Source: Olleya sp. YS
GTDB lineage: Bacteria > Bacteroidota > Bacteroidia > Flavobacteriales > Flavobacteriaceae
Assembly (NCBI RefSeq): GCF_029760915.1
Contig: NZ_CP121685.1
Span: 2,815,001-2,879,000, forward strand
Direction: 5' to 3'
Length of the DNA stretch: 64,000 nucleotides
Shown: piece by piece, positions 16,640 to 24,810 of the stretch
How positions within the stretch are numbered: position 1 is the first letter of the stretch
How the letters are laid out: each line of letters opens with the position of its first letter
Made by a program: the position numbers and the translations under genes
Notes under the pieces: model-generated
The model's database searches: none
What the model was told of the DNA's origin: nothing
The model's input: the letters and a program-made list of their open reading frames with translations, nothing else

Positions 16640-17545
16640 TTAAAACTCAAACACTTTACCATCATCTGCTAACTGGACGTTTTGGAAGATAGTTTGAGCT
16701 TCTTCTTTAAACAAGTTTAAATCATCATATCTAGTAGAATAATGTCCTAAAATTAATTGTCCAACTTGTGCTTGCTTTGCAATATTAGCTGCTTGTTTTG
16801 CTGTACTGTGTTTAGTTGGTGCTGCTAATTTCTCATGCTGATCTAAAAAAGTAGATTCGTGATACAACACATCTACATGCTTAATAATTGGGATTATAGC
16901 TTCATTATAAGCAGTATCGCTACAAAACGCATAGCTTTTTGAAGGATTTGGAGGTAATGTTACTGTTTTGTTTTTTATAAGCTTACCATTTTCATTTTGG
17001 ACGTCAAAGCCTTGCTTTAATTTTCTGTAATATGATACATCAATATTGGCATTTAAAACTCCATTCATATCCAACTTACGTTCGCCTTCTTTTTCTTTGA
17101 ATAAAAAACCATTTGTGTATACACGATGATCTAACGGTATGGTATGGACTTCTACTTTTTTATCTTCAAAAATAAGCTCTGAAAGCTTACTGGTTAACTC
17201 ATGGAAAACAAGGTTATAATTTGTCCAAGAACTGGCTAGCTTCATCTGTAATGTAATGACGTCTTTTAAACCTTTTGGTGCATAAATATGCAAATCTGTT
17301 TCACGACCCAACAATCTAAAAGTAGATATTAAACCTACTAAACCAAAAAAATGATCGCCATGTAAATGAGAAATAAAAATATGCTTTATACGACTAAACT
17401 TAATTTTGTTTTTTCTAAGCTGTACTTGGGTACCTTCTCCACAATCTATTAAAAAAATATGATTATTAATTTCTAATACTTGAGCGGTTGGATTAGTAAA
17501 TGTACGTGGAGTTGCGCTATAACAGCCTAGAATGTTTAGTTTCAT
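16640..17545 (-). CDS. rnz: Ribonuclease Z (tRNA 3' endonuclease)
   Basis: A 301-residue metallo-beta-lactamase fold protein. The zinc motif is HLHGDH (His60, His62, Asp64, His65), with further ligands in CSDTAYNE and LILGHYSTRY, and the family-typical STFLDQHEKLA loop. Length fits the short RNase Z form, which cuts the 3' trailer from tRNA precursors. It starts one base after the stop of the 110-residue gene upstream, so the two are almost certainly translated from one message with pyrR and pyrB ahead of them. Confidence 0.96.
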   Translation of the reverse strand: MKLNILGCYSATPRTFTNPTAQVLEINNHIFLIDCGEGTQVQLRKNKIKFSRIKHIFISHLHGDHFFGLVGLISTFRLLGRETDLHIYAPKGLKDVITLQMKLASSWTNYNLVFHELTSKLSELIFEDKKVEVHTIPLDHRVYTNGFLFKEKEGERKLDMNGVLNANIDVSYYRKLKQGFDVQNENGKLIKNKTVTLPPNPSKSYAFCSDTAYNEAIIPIIKHVDVLYHESTFLDQHEKLAAPTKHSTAKQAANIAKQAQVGQLILGHYSTRYDDLNLFKEEAQTIFQNVQLADDGKVFEF

Positions 17546-17546
17546 T

Positions 17547-17879
17547 TTAAAATCCTAAATCACGTTCCATGTCTTCCATTTCAATAATGTCATGTGCTTC
17601 TTGAAGTGTTGGTACAATGACAATTTCATCTGGAGTGTTATCTGTATTAATCCCTTCGTTAACTATAACAAAAGAATGTTTAGCAGCTCTATGCTGATTG
17701 GACACTCTTAAAAACTCAATAATTTCTTGTAACGAGATGGGTTTAATTGTATTTAAATTAACAATAACATTATTATTTTTAAATTTTGGGTACAATGTTT
17801 CTATTTTTTTTACTAATTCTATAACCGAAGCATTTTCTTGGGTTATTATGGTTATGTTTTCATTTTGATCTATAATCAT
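17547..17879 (-). CDS. Conserved small protein, possibly STAS-like, coupled to rnz
   Basis: A 110-residue soluble protein without signal peptide. Alternating strands and helices (NVIVNLNTIKPISLQEIIEFL, shown here as NVIVNLNTIKP then SLQEIIEFL; SFVIVNEGI; DEIVIVPTLQEAHDIIEMED) resemble a STAS/anti-anti-sigma type fold, but no diagnostic phosphorylatable Ser motif is visible. It sits 2 bp downstream of pyrB and 1 bp upstream of rnz, which points to a role tied to that operon. The function is not assigned; the fold is an inference from the strand/helix pattern. Confidence 0.7.
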   Translation of the reverse strand: MIIDQNENITIITQENASVIELVKKIETLYPKFKNNNVIVNLNTIKPISLQEIIEFLRVSNQHRAAKHSFVIVNEGINTDNTPDEIVIVPTLQEAHDIIEMEDMERDLGF

Positions 17880-17881
17880 AA

Positions 17882-18811
17882 CTATTGTTTTATTTTAGAT
17901 GCTAACAAGTATATTACCGCCATTCTAACAGCTACACCATTTTGAACTTGGTCTAAAATTATGGCTTGCTTAGAATCTGCTACATCACTAGTAATCTCTA
18001 CTCCTCTATTTATTGGTCCTGGATGCATAATTGTAATGTCTTTATCCAAGCTATCTAATAACGCTTTATTAACTCCAAACTGTTGCGTATATTCTCTTGT
18101 AGACGGAAAATAACTAATATCCATACGTTCATTTTGTACTCGGAGCATATTAGCAACATCACACCAATTTAGAGCTTTACGCAGATTGGTTTCTACTTTT
18201 ACACCAAGTTTTTCTATATGTTTAGGTAATAATGTTTTAGGTCCGCAAACCATAACATTAGCACCTTGTAATTTTAATGCATAAATATTGGATAAGGCCA
18301 CACGACTATGTAAAATATCTCCAACAATTACGACATTTTTTCCTTTTACACTGCCTAAACGTTCTCTAATAGAATAGCTATCTAATAAAGCTTGTGTTGG
18401 ATGCTCATGTGCTCCATCTCCTGCGTTTATAATGCTAGCATCAACGTGCTTAGATAAAAATACTCCTGCACCAGGATTAGGATGACGCATCACAACCATA
18501 TCTACTTTCATAGATAAAATATTGTTAACTGTATCTATTAGTGTTTCTCCTTTTTTTACTGAAGATTGAGATGCTGAAAAGTTAATGACATCTGCAGATA
18601 ATCGTTTTTCTGCTAATTCAAAAGATAGTTTGGTACGTGTAGAGTTTTCGAAAAATAAGTTAGCAATAGTAATATCACGAAGCGAAGGAACCTTTTTTAT
18701 TGGACGATTAATCACCTCTTTAAAGTGATCTGCTGTTTTAAAAATAAGCTCTATATCTTGTTTGTTAAGATATTTAATTCCTAATAAGTGATTGACACTT
18801 AATTCGCTCAT
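17882..18811 (-). CDS. pyrB: Aspartate carbamoyltransferase catalytic subunit
   Basis: The 309-residue product carries the carbamoyl-phosphate binding motif STRTK (57-61, in FFENSTRTKLSFE), the HPTQALLD motif and the C-terminal MHPGPINRGVEI segment. It makes N-carbamoyl-aspartate, the committed step of pyrimidine synthesis. No pyrI regulatory-subunit gene follows, as is usual outside enterobacteria. It is downstream of pyrR by 26 bp, the standard pairing of regulator and enzyme. Confidence 0.97.
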   Translation of the reverse strand: MSELSVNHLLGIKYLNKQDIELIFKTADHFKEVINRPIKKVPSLRDITIANLFFENSTRTKLSFELAEKRLSADVINFSASQSSVKKGETLIDTVNNILSMKVDMVVMRHPNPGAGVFLSKHVDASIINAGDGAHEHPTQALLDSYSIRERLGSVKGKNVVIVGDILHSRVALSNIYALKLQGANVMVCGPKTLLPKHIEKLGVKVETNLRKALNWCDVANMLRVQNERMDISYFPSTREYTQQFGVNKALLDSLDKDITIMHPGPINRGVEITSDVADSKQAIILDQVQNGVAVRMAVIYLLASKIKQ

Positions 18812-18837
18812 AGTTTTTAATTATTAATTTTTCAGTA

Positions 18838-19377
18838 TTAATTTTTTACTACATAAACCGCATCTTCTCCATCATTTTCAACCCAGTTTACTTTTACTTT
18901 TTCGTTATTTATAGCATCTACTTGTCGTCCTCTATAATCGGGTTGGATGGGTAAATGTCTACTAAAACGTCTATCTATTAAAGTTAACAATTCAATTTCG
19001 TTAGGACGTCCAAAAGACTGTATAGCTGTTAATGCAGCACGTATACTACGTCCTGTATACAATACATCGTCAATAAATACCACTTTTTTATCTTCTACTT
19101 GCACGTTCATTTCTGTAGTATTAGCTTCTAATGGCTTATCGCTTCTCCTAAAATCATCTCTATAAAAGGTAATGTCTAAATATCCTAATTGTAGGTTTTT
19201 AATCTTGTAATCTGATTGTAATATAGATGCTAAACGTTTAGCCAGATATTTTCCTCTTGGTTGAATACCAATTAAAACCGTATTAGAAAAATCGTTGTGT
19301 TTTTCAATGAGTTGACAAGCCAATCTGTGTAAGATGATATTGACTTCTGTTGCATTAAGTAGCACTTTTTGACTCAT
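18838..19377 (-). CDS. pyrR: PyrR: pyrimidine operon regulator / uracil phosphoribosyltransferase
   Basis: I place the start at 19377 (MSQKVLLN, 179 residues); an upstream ATG at 19404 would only add nine poorly conserved residues. The PRPP loop VVFIDDVLYTGRS lies at about 99-111, and GIQPRG and the YRDDF segment match PyrR. In Firmicutes PyrR binds pyr mRNA to attenuate transcription; the RNA-binding role in Bacteroidota is less established, though uracil phosphoribosyltransferase activity is plausible. It is the first gene of the pyrR-pyrB-110aa-rnz(-pdxH) group. No PyrR-type attenuator was recognised upstream. Confidence 0.93.
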   Translation of the reverse strand: MSQKVLLNATEVNIILHRLACQLIEKHNDFSNTVLIGIQPRGKYLAKRLASILQSDYKIKNLQLGYLDITFYRDDFRRSDKPLEANTTEMNVQVEDKKVVFIDDVLYTGRSIRAALTAIQSFGRPNEIELLTLIDRRFSRHLPIQPDYRGRQVDAINNEKVKVNWVENDGEDAVYVVKN

Positions 19378-19450
19378 GGTGTTCCAAACGTGTTTGGTAA
19401 ACAAAGGTAATTTAAATTATTATAAGTTAAAAGTTGTTTTATATGAAATA

Positions 19451-19481
19451 AAAAAGCCTCTCAAAAATGAGAGGCTTTTAC
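19451..19481 (-). terminator. Terminator of rpsA
   Basis: aaaagcctctca pairs with tgagaggctttt around an AAA loop, with A/T tracts both sides. It lies 22 bases beyond the rpsA stop and upstream of pyrR, so it isolates the pyr group from rpsA read-through. Confidence 0.88.
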
Positions 19482-19502
19482 TTTTATTAATAAATGGTTG
19501 GA

Positions 19503-21341
19503 TTATTTTTTTCCGTCCATTTTATCTTTTAACGCTTGTAACGCTTCGTTAGCATCACCTAAAGTTGGTTTTGCTTCTTCAGCTTGTGCAGCAGCTTTTT
19601 TAGCAGCAGCTTTTACATTTGCCATTTCTTCTGCTTTGAATATAGCAGTGTGAGAGGCAACTACACGTTTGAATTCTTTATTAAATTCGATAATTTTGAA
19701 TTCTGCAGAATCTCCTTTCTTTAACATCTTTCCGTCTTCTTTTTCAAGGTGACGAGATGGTACGAAAGCAACGATATCTTCATTAAATTCAATAGTAGCT
19801 CCTTTATCTACAACTTCAGCAATTTCTGCTGTATGCGTTGTATCTAAAGCAAACTCTTTTTCGTATTTATCCCAAGGATTCTCAGTGGTTTGTTTGTGAC
19901 CTAAAGATAATTTACGTCCTTCAACATCTAACTCTAATACTACTACATCTAATTTATCACCAACGTTACAAAATTCTGATGGATGCTTAATTTTCTTAGT
20001 CCAAGATAAATCTGAAATATAAATTAATCCATCAATACCTTCTTCTAATTCAACAAAAACACCAAAGTTTGTAAAGTTACGCACAATACCTGTGTGTTTA
20101 GAACCTACAGGATATTTAGTAGTAATATCTGTCCATGGGTCTGGAGTTAATTGCTTGATACCAAGAGACATCTTACGATCTTCTCTATCTAAGGTTAAAA
20201 TAACTGCATCAATTTCGTCTCCAACGTTAACAAAATCGTTAGCAGAACGTAAGTGCGTAGACCATGACATTTCTGACACGTGTACTAAACCTTCTACACC
20301 TTCTGCAACTTCAATAAATGCTCCGTAATCTGCGATTACAACAACTTTACCTTTAACTTTATCACCTACAGCAACATTTTCTCCTAAAGCATCCCAAGGA
20401 TGTTTAGATAATTGCTTAAGACCTAATTGGATTCTTGACTTATCTTCGTCAAAATCAAGGATTACCACATTTAATTTTTGGTCTAACTCAACAATCTCAT
20501 TTGGATGGTTTATACGTGACCAAGATAAATCTGTTATGTGTACTAATCCGTCAACACCTCCAAGATCAATAAATACTCCGTAAGATGTAATGTTTTTAAC
20601 TACACCTTCTAATACTTGACCTTTTTCTAATTGACCGATGATTTCTTTCTTTTGTTCCTCAATATCAGCTTCAATAAGTGCTTTATGAGATACAACTACG
20701 TTTTTGAATTCGTGGTTGATTTTCACAACTTTAAATTCCATAGTTTTATTTACGTACTGATCGTAATCTCTAATTGGTTTAACATCAATTTGAGATCCTG
20801 GTAAGAATGCTTCGATACCAAAAACATCTACAATCATACCACCTTTAGTACGACACTTTACAAAACCGTTTACGATTTCGCCAGTTTCGTTAGCTTTTAT
20901 TACTCTATCCCAAGCCTTAATTACACGAGCCTTTCTGTGAGATAATACTAATTGTCCTGTTGCGTCTTCACGCACGTCAATTAATACCTCAACTTTGTCT
21001 CCTACTTTTAAGTCTGGATTGTATCTAAATTCGTTTAAAGAAATTACACCTTCAGACTTCGCATTAATGTCAATAATTGCGTCACGATCTGTAATATGAA
21101 TTACTTCACCTTCTACAACCTCGTCATCTAAAGTGTCTACGAAATTTTCTGATACTAATTTTTCAAATTCTTTTAATTGAGAATCTTCAACCTCATCAAT
21201 ACCTTCTTGGTAGTTGTGCCAGTTGAATTCTTTTAAGAATTTTTCTGGGTTTGCTTGTGCTTCAGATACTACTGGAGCTTCTTTAGTTGCTGTTGCTACT
21301 TCTTTAGCTTCAACTTCTGCTTGTTTTGCTTTATCAGCCAT
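19503..21341 (-). CDS. rpsA: 30S ribosomal protein S1
   Basis: A 612-residue protein with six S1 RNA-binding repeats: VVEGEVIHITDRDAIIDI, NGFVKCRTKGGMIVDVFG, EGVVKNITSYGVFIDLGG, KGKVVVIADYGAFIEVAE, TGIVRNFTNFGVFVELEE and TAEIAEVVDKGATIEFNE mark their first strands. Repeats 3-5 end in DLSW/EMSW/DLSW as in canonical S1. The N-terminal 45 residues are Ala/Glu-rich and the C-terminus is Ala/Lys-rich, both typical of Bacteroidota S1. It recruits mRNA to the ribosome; Bacteroidota mRNAs generally lack Shine-Dalgarno sequences, which makes S1 important. Its long leader may carry autoregulation. Confidence 0.98.
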   Translation of the reverse strand: MADKAKQAEVEAKEVATATKEAPVVSEAQANPEKFLKEFNWHNYQEGIDEVEDSQLKEFEKLVSENFVDTLDDEVVEGEVIHITDRDAIIDINAKSEGVISLNEFRYNPDLKVGDKVEVLIDVREDATGQLVLSHRKARVIKAWDRVIKANETGEIVNGFVKCRTKGGMIVDVFGIEAFLPGSQIDVKPIRDYDQYVNKTMEFKVVKINHEFKNVVVSHKALIEADIEEQKKEIIGQLEKGQVLEGVVKNITSYGVFIDLGGVDGLVHITDLSWSRINHPNEIVELDQKLNVVILDFDEDKSRIQLGLKQLSKHPWDALGENVAVGDKVKGKVVVIADYGAFIEVAEGVEGLVHVSEMSWSTHLRSANDFVNVGDEIDAVILTLDREDRKMSLGIKQLTPDPWTDITTKYPVGSKHTGIVRNFTNFGVFVELEEGIDGLIYISDLSWTKKIKHPSEFCNVGDKLDVVVLELDVEGRKLSLGHKQTTENPWDKYEKEFALDTTHTAEIAEVVDKGATIEFNEDIVAFVPSRHLEKEDGKMLKKGDSAEFKIIEFNKEFKRVVASHTAIFKAEEMANVKAAAKKAAAQAEEAKPTLGDANEALQALKDKMDGKK

Positions 21342-21433
21342 TTAAATAAATTATGTAATATAGTTTTTCGCTTTCGCTAAAACAGAACCATATTACGGTT
21401 TGTATTCTGTTGTGTTTAGAAAAATTAAGCGCT

Positions 21434-21451
21434 AACACACAGAAGTGTTAT
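21434..21451 (-). promoter_or_regulatory. Hairpin in the rpsA leader
   Basis: taacac and gtgtta form a perfect 6-bp stem with a 6-base loop, about 93-110 bases upstream of the rpsA start. It could take part in S1 autogenous control; this is inference only. Confidence 0.35.
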
Positions 21452-21507
21452 AAATTAAATTGTTTAAATCCCTTTTTTATCTTTCTTACTTGCGCTAAAA
21501 AGGAGTG

Positions 21508-21515
21508 CAAAAATA
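21508..21515 (-). promoter_or_regulatory. rpsA: Possible rpsA -7 box
   Basis: On the minus strand TATTTTTG matches the Bacteroidota -7 consensus TAnnTTTG, giving a leader of about 160 nt. No good -33 element was found at ideal spacing. Confidence 0.45.
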
Positions 21516-21591
21516 GTACTTTTTAACAATATTGCCTAATACAAATTAAAAATTATTAACTAACTGAATATCAATTACCTAATAATATACT

Positions 21592-21628
21592 AAAATCGAT
21601 GTTAAAACCCGCGTTTTATCGATTAAAA
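21592..21628. promoter_or_regulatory. Pair of ATCGAT palindromes upstream of the LysM gene
   Basis: AAAATCGATGTTAAAA and TTTTATCGATTAAAA lie 6 bases apart. They resemble the three sites at 15882-15970. Confidence 0.4.
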
Positions 21629-21692
21629 CATACATTTTGTCTAAGTTTTAGCAAAACGCAAATGTTGTTGATAAATCTGCAATTATAATTAC

Positions 21693-21700
21693 TATCTTTA
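21693..21700 (+). promoter_or_regulatory. Possible promoter of the LysM gene
   Basis: TATCTTTA fits TAnnTTTG with the last base changed; gttgttg about 24 bases upstream could serve as the -33 element. The start codon is 31 bases downstream. Confidence 0.45.
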
Positions 21701-21730
21701 AAGAAGATTAACATTAAAAACAAATTATTT

Positions 21731-22111
21731 ATGGCTGTAAAAGCAAAATATCAAGGTGTACTTGATTTAGGAGAAAAATTAAACATTCAAAACGGAAACG
21801 TTACTGAAGAAAATGGTGTATTAAAAGTTAAAGGTACTGCTGCTACACAATATGAAAAAAACCTAATGTGGGACGCAATTAAAGAAGTTGGTGGAGATAA
21901 TCCATCAGATATTATGGCTAACATAGAGGTAGCTGACACTAGTGTATATGCTAGACATACAGTTAAAAGTGGAGACACTTTAGGTAAAATTGCTAAACAT
22001 TATTATGGTAACGCAGCAAAATACACTGCTATTTTTGAAGCTAATAAAGACATCTTAAAAAATCCAGATGTAATTCACCCAGATCAAGAATTAAAAATTC
22101 CAAATTTGTAG
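21731..22111 (+). CDS. Kbp/YgaU-like protein with LysM domain
   Basis: A 126-residue cytoplasmic protein with no signal peptide. Residues 1-70 resemble a reduced BON-type module (VLDLGEKLNIQNGNVTEENG), and residues 74-126 are a LysM domain (HTVKSGDTLGKIAKHYYGN, HPDQELKIPNL). This order matches E. coli Kbp (YgaU), a potassium-sensing BON-LysM protein of about 149 residues. It may therefore sense ions rather than bind peptidoglycan, since it lacks an export signal. It is monocistronic with its own promoter and terminator. Confidence 0.85.
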   Translation: MAVKAKYQGVLDLGEKLNIQNGNVTEENGVLKVKGTAATQYEKNLMWDAIKEVGGDNPSDIMANIEVADTSVYARHTVKSGDTLGKIAKHYYGNAAKYTAIFEANKDILKNPDVIHPDQELKIPNL

Positions 22112-22132
22112 GAGTTTAATAGCAAACTATGT

Positions 22133-22174
22133 AAAGCGGATTATCGAGCGAAAGCTGATAATTCGCTTTTTTTT
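22133..22174 (+). terminator. Terminator of the LysM gene
   Basis: aaagcggattatc pairs with gataattcgcttt (one G-T pair) around a gagcgaaagct loop, followed by eight T. It overlaps the last bases of the convergent cmk gene. Confidence 0.88.
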
Positions 22175-22868
22175 ATTCCAAATCCTCTAGTGTCATTTGT
22201 ACCAGACTAAGTACCTTTGAGAATTGCTCTTCTAAGGTTAAATCCGAATTATCTATTTCTATAGCGTCCTCTGCTTTTACTAAAGGAGAGTCTTCACGAT
22301 GAGAGTCTATATAATCTCGCTCTTGTACATTACGTAAAACATCTTCATATTTTACGTCATCACCTCTTTCAATTAATTCGTCGTAACGTCTAGTTGCTCG
22401 TTTTTCAGCAGAAGCAGTCATAAAGAGTTTTAATTCAGCATAAGGAAATACCACAGTACCAATATCGCGTCCATCCATAACAACGCCTTTATCTTTTCCC
22501 ATTTGTTGTTGTTGTTTTACCAATTGGTAACGTACTTCTGGGATAGCTGCCACTTTGCTAACAAAACTGGAAACTTCAAGTGTACGGATTTGTTTTTCGA
22601 CATTTTTACCATTTAAATAAACTTCTGCAAAGCCTAATGTAGGATTAAATGTAAAACTGATAGCTGCTTTATCTAAATTAGATACTAATGCCATCACATC
22701 AAACTGGCTGTTATCTATCCAACCATTTTGCATTGTAAATAATGTAACAGCTCTGTACATTGCACCAGTATCTACATAAATATAGCCTAGGTGTTTAGCT
22801 AATTGCTTAGCAATTGTACTTTTACCTGTAGATGAAAATCCGTCTATTGCGATGGTGATGTTTTGCAC
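22173..22868 (-). CDS. cmk: Cytidylate kinase
   Basis: The 231-residue product begins with the nucleotide-binding loop GFSSTGKST (10-18), then DTGAMYRAVTL, GRDIGTVVFP, the lid segment with RATRRYDEL, and YIDSHREDSPL, all diagnostic of Cmk. It phosphorylates CMP and dCMP. In bacteria it often sits near rpsA, as here (about 800 bp away), though the LysM gene separates them. Confidence 0.97.
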   Translation of the reverse strand: MQNITIAIDGFSSTGKSTIAKQLAKHLGYIYVDTGAMYRAVTLFTMQNGWIDNSQFDVMALVSNLDKAAISFTFNPTLGFAEVYLNGKNVEKQIRTLEVSSFVSKVAAIPEVRYQLVKQQQQMGKDKGVVMDGRDIGTVVFPYAELKLFMTASAEKRATRRYDELIERGDDVKYEDVLRNVQERDYIDSHREDSPLVKAEDAIEIDNSDLTLEEQFSKVLSLVQMTLEDLE

Positions 22869-22962
22869 GTCATTTAATTTGTTGCAAAAGTAGGGATTAT
22901 AATTTGTAGCTAAAAGTCCGTAATTGATAGATTGAGATTACTAATAACTCTTTTATTAACTT

Positions 22963-23277
22963 TTAACTTGTTTTCTGTAATGTTTTATTCTTTTCTTTTA
23001 AAATAGCAAGCTGCTTTTCTAAAAACGTAATAGCTTGTTCTGTTTTGTAACTAGTTTTGGACGCTAAATCTTTAATTTCTTCTTTTAATTTTTCTTTACC
23101 AGAGGTTGTTGCTTTTGATAAGTCTTCCTTCACTTCGTTAAAGTCATTAGATAATTGATCTTTAATGTCTTTACCCTCTTTTTTAAGTTTATCTCTAGTA
23201 ACACTTCCTTTTTCTGGAGCAAATAATACGCCAGCTACAGCACCAATAACAACTCCTAATACTAATCTTTGAATCAT
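22963..23277 (-). CDS. YtxH-domain protein
   Basis: A 104-residue protein with a short N-terminal hydrophobic helix (LVLGVVIGAVAGVLFAPEKG), the hallmark of YtxH/GvpP-like proteins, followed by a highly charged Lys/Glu-rich coiled coil to the C-terminus. Members are often stress-induced membrane-associated proteins; no enzymatic role is known. It lies between cmk and a hypothetical membrane protein on the same strand. Confidence 0.85.
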   Translation of the reverse strand: MIQRLVLGVVIGAVAGVLFAPEKGSVTRDKLKKEGKDIKDQLSNDFNEVKEDLSKATTSGKEKLKEEIKDLASKTSYKTEQAITFLEKQLAILKEKNKTLQKTS

Positions 23278-23361
23278 AATTTTTCTTTTTTATTAAACTT
23301 GATTTACTTATAAGTCTCATAATGAGGAGCTTTGTTACAACTAAGTGTAATAAAAACAACA

Positions 23362-23793
23362 TTAAAAAGGAGGTATACCTCCACTATAGTAATATTCAAA
23401 TTCAATGGTTTCTCCTGTATCTAATGTGTCTCTTCCAATTAAATAGTAAGTCGTACCAACATGCAAACTTGTATAGGATTTAGCTTCAAAAAAAGTAATA
23501 GTTTCGCCAGGTTGATAGACTTTGACTGACTTAACCTCATCTGTGTCATAATCTGAGGCTTCATTTAACACTAAACTGTAGTTAGAAAATCTAAGATTAG
23601 TATCATACCAACGTATAGTTGCAACGTCTTTAAGTTTAATTGGAGTATTAAGACATTTGGAATAGGGATCTAGATTAGAAACATCCTCTCTAGATTCATA
23701 AATAATAGAAATAAAAATAGCTGCACATAATAAAATTAAGGTGGCCAAAACAACTCTTAAAAGCTTCCTGACTGTTTTAGGCTTAATCGTCAT
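23362..23793 (-). CDS. Hypothetical single-pass membrane protein
   Basis: A 143-residue protein with a basic N-terminus (MTIKPKTVRKLLR) and one transmembrane helix (about 12-31), then a mostly beta extracytoplasmic domain with one Cys and a C-terminal YYYSGGIPPF. No family was recognised. It starts 9 bp after the flavin oxidoreductase gene on the same strand, so the two are probably co-transcribed. The close spacing and ordinary codon use support a real gene. Confidence 0.7.
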   Translation of the reverse strand: MTIKPKTVRKLLRVVLATLILLCAAIFISIIYESREDVSNLDPYSKCLNTPIKLKDVATIRWYDTNLRFSNYSLVLNEASDYDTDEVKSVKVYQPGETITFFEAKSYTSLHVGTTYYLIGRDTLDTGETIEFEYYYSGGIPPF

Positions 23794-23802
23794 TGTTTCA
23801 AC

Positions 23803-24750
23803 TTAGTTTGTTAAGTTGGATACAATATCTTTAACTGGTAATATCGCTTTGGTATGTTCTATGCTTGGTCCTGCAACCCAAACGGTTTTATAGGTAGCTT
23901 TTTTCGCTGCATTTTCGGTCGCCTTCATACCAATAGAAAAACGAATCATTTTAACCCACTTTTTAAGTTTTCTATTTTTGTTTAATACACGTTCTATCCA
24001 AGTTTGTTTAGTCCCTATTTTTTGAACATATGGTGTGTTTATAACTGTACATGGTGTACCAGAAATACGTTCTGTCATAACTATATCCTTTTCGCCATAA
24101 TCAACACAAGCTTGTTTATATTCGTCTGTAACTCCTGCTTCAACCGAAGCTATAAAAGGACTACCAACAGAAACACCTTCTGCACCATAACTTAACATTT
24201 TATCTATATCTGCTTTACAACCTACGCCTCCAGCAGAAATTACTGGAATGGTCAATTTTTGACTTAGCAAATTAGTCAATTCTTGAGGTGATAAATTACC
24301 TCTATGTCCACCTGCTTCATTATTTACTGCTATTGCAGCATCTGCACCTAACTGTTGTACTTTTTCAGCAAAACGTAAATCGGTAACGTCACAAAACACT
24401 TTGATACCTGCTTGATGAGCTTGTCTAATGGTTTCTTCTGGACTTCCTAAAGACGTAATAATAAAATCGCAACCTTCTTCACATAATACTTCTAATTGAC
24501 TTTTATATTTGATATTAGATTTATTAACTATTAAATTAAATCCAAACGAACCACCTTCTACTTTATTAGCTTTTAGTTCTTTTATAGCTGTTCTTAACTC
24601 ATCTAAAGTTCTATAATTAAGTGCAGGAATGCATCCAGCAATCCCAGCTTTCATAGCTTCTGTTACCATTGCTACATTAGATACCAAAAACATTGGTGCT
24701 TGAATAATTGGATATTTAATATTAAGAAGTTGTGTAAGTTTGGTCGTCAT
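23803..24750 (-). CDS. Nitronate monooxygenase / 2-nitropropane dioxygenase-like flavoprotein
   Basis: A 315-residue TIM-barrel FMN enzyme. Seen are the N-terminal YPIIQAPMF, AAIAVNNEAGGHRG (flavin and active-site loop containing the family His), PVISAGGVG and GAEGVSVGSPFIAS phosphate-binding segments. The family oxidises alkyl nitronates, or in related branches acts as enoyl reductase (FabK-like). The C-terminus (ATYKTVWVAGPS) is typical of the Bacteroidota branch. The substrate cannot be set from sequence. Confidence 0.88.
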   Translation of the reverse strand: MTTKLTQLLNIKYPIIQAPMFLVSNVAMVTEAMKAGIAGCIPALNYRTLDELRTAIKELKANKVEGGSFGFNLIVNKSNIKYKSQLEVLCEEGCDFIITSLGSPEETIRQAHQAGIKVFCDVTDLRFAEKVQQLGADAAIAVNNEAGGHRGNLSPQELTNLLSQKLTIPVISAGGVGCKADIDKMLSYGAEGVSVGSPFIASVEAGVTDEYKQACVDYGEKDIVMTERISGTPCTVINTPYVQKIGTKQTWIERVLNKNRKLKKWVKMIRFSIGMKATENAAKKATYKTVWVAGPSIEHTKAILPVKDIVSNLTN

Positions 24751-24810
24751 TTTATATTGAAATTAGTCTTACAAATATAAGTATTAATTTATTATGCATG
24801 CATAATATTT

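Larger units (their letters stand above)
21342..21730. other. 389-bp divergent intergenic region between rpsA and the LysM gene
   Basis: This is the only gene-free stretch over 300 bp. It holds the rpsA leader with a GCGAAAGCGAAAAA motif (complement of 21364-21377), a hairpin at 21434-21451, a possible rpsA -7 box at 21508-21515, two ATCGAT palindromes (21592-21628) and a possible promoter for the LysM gene. No small gene is evident. Confidence 0.7.
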
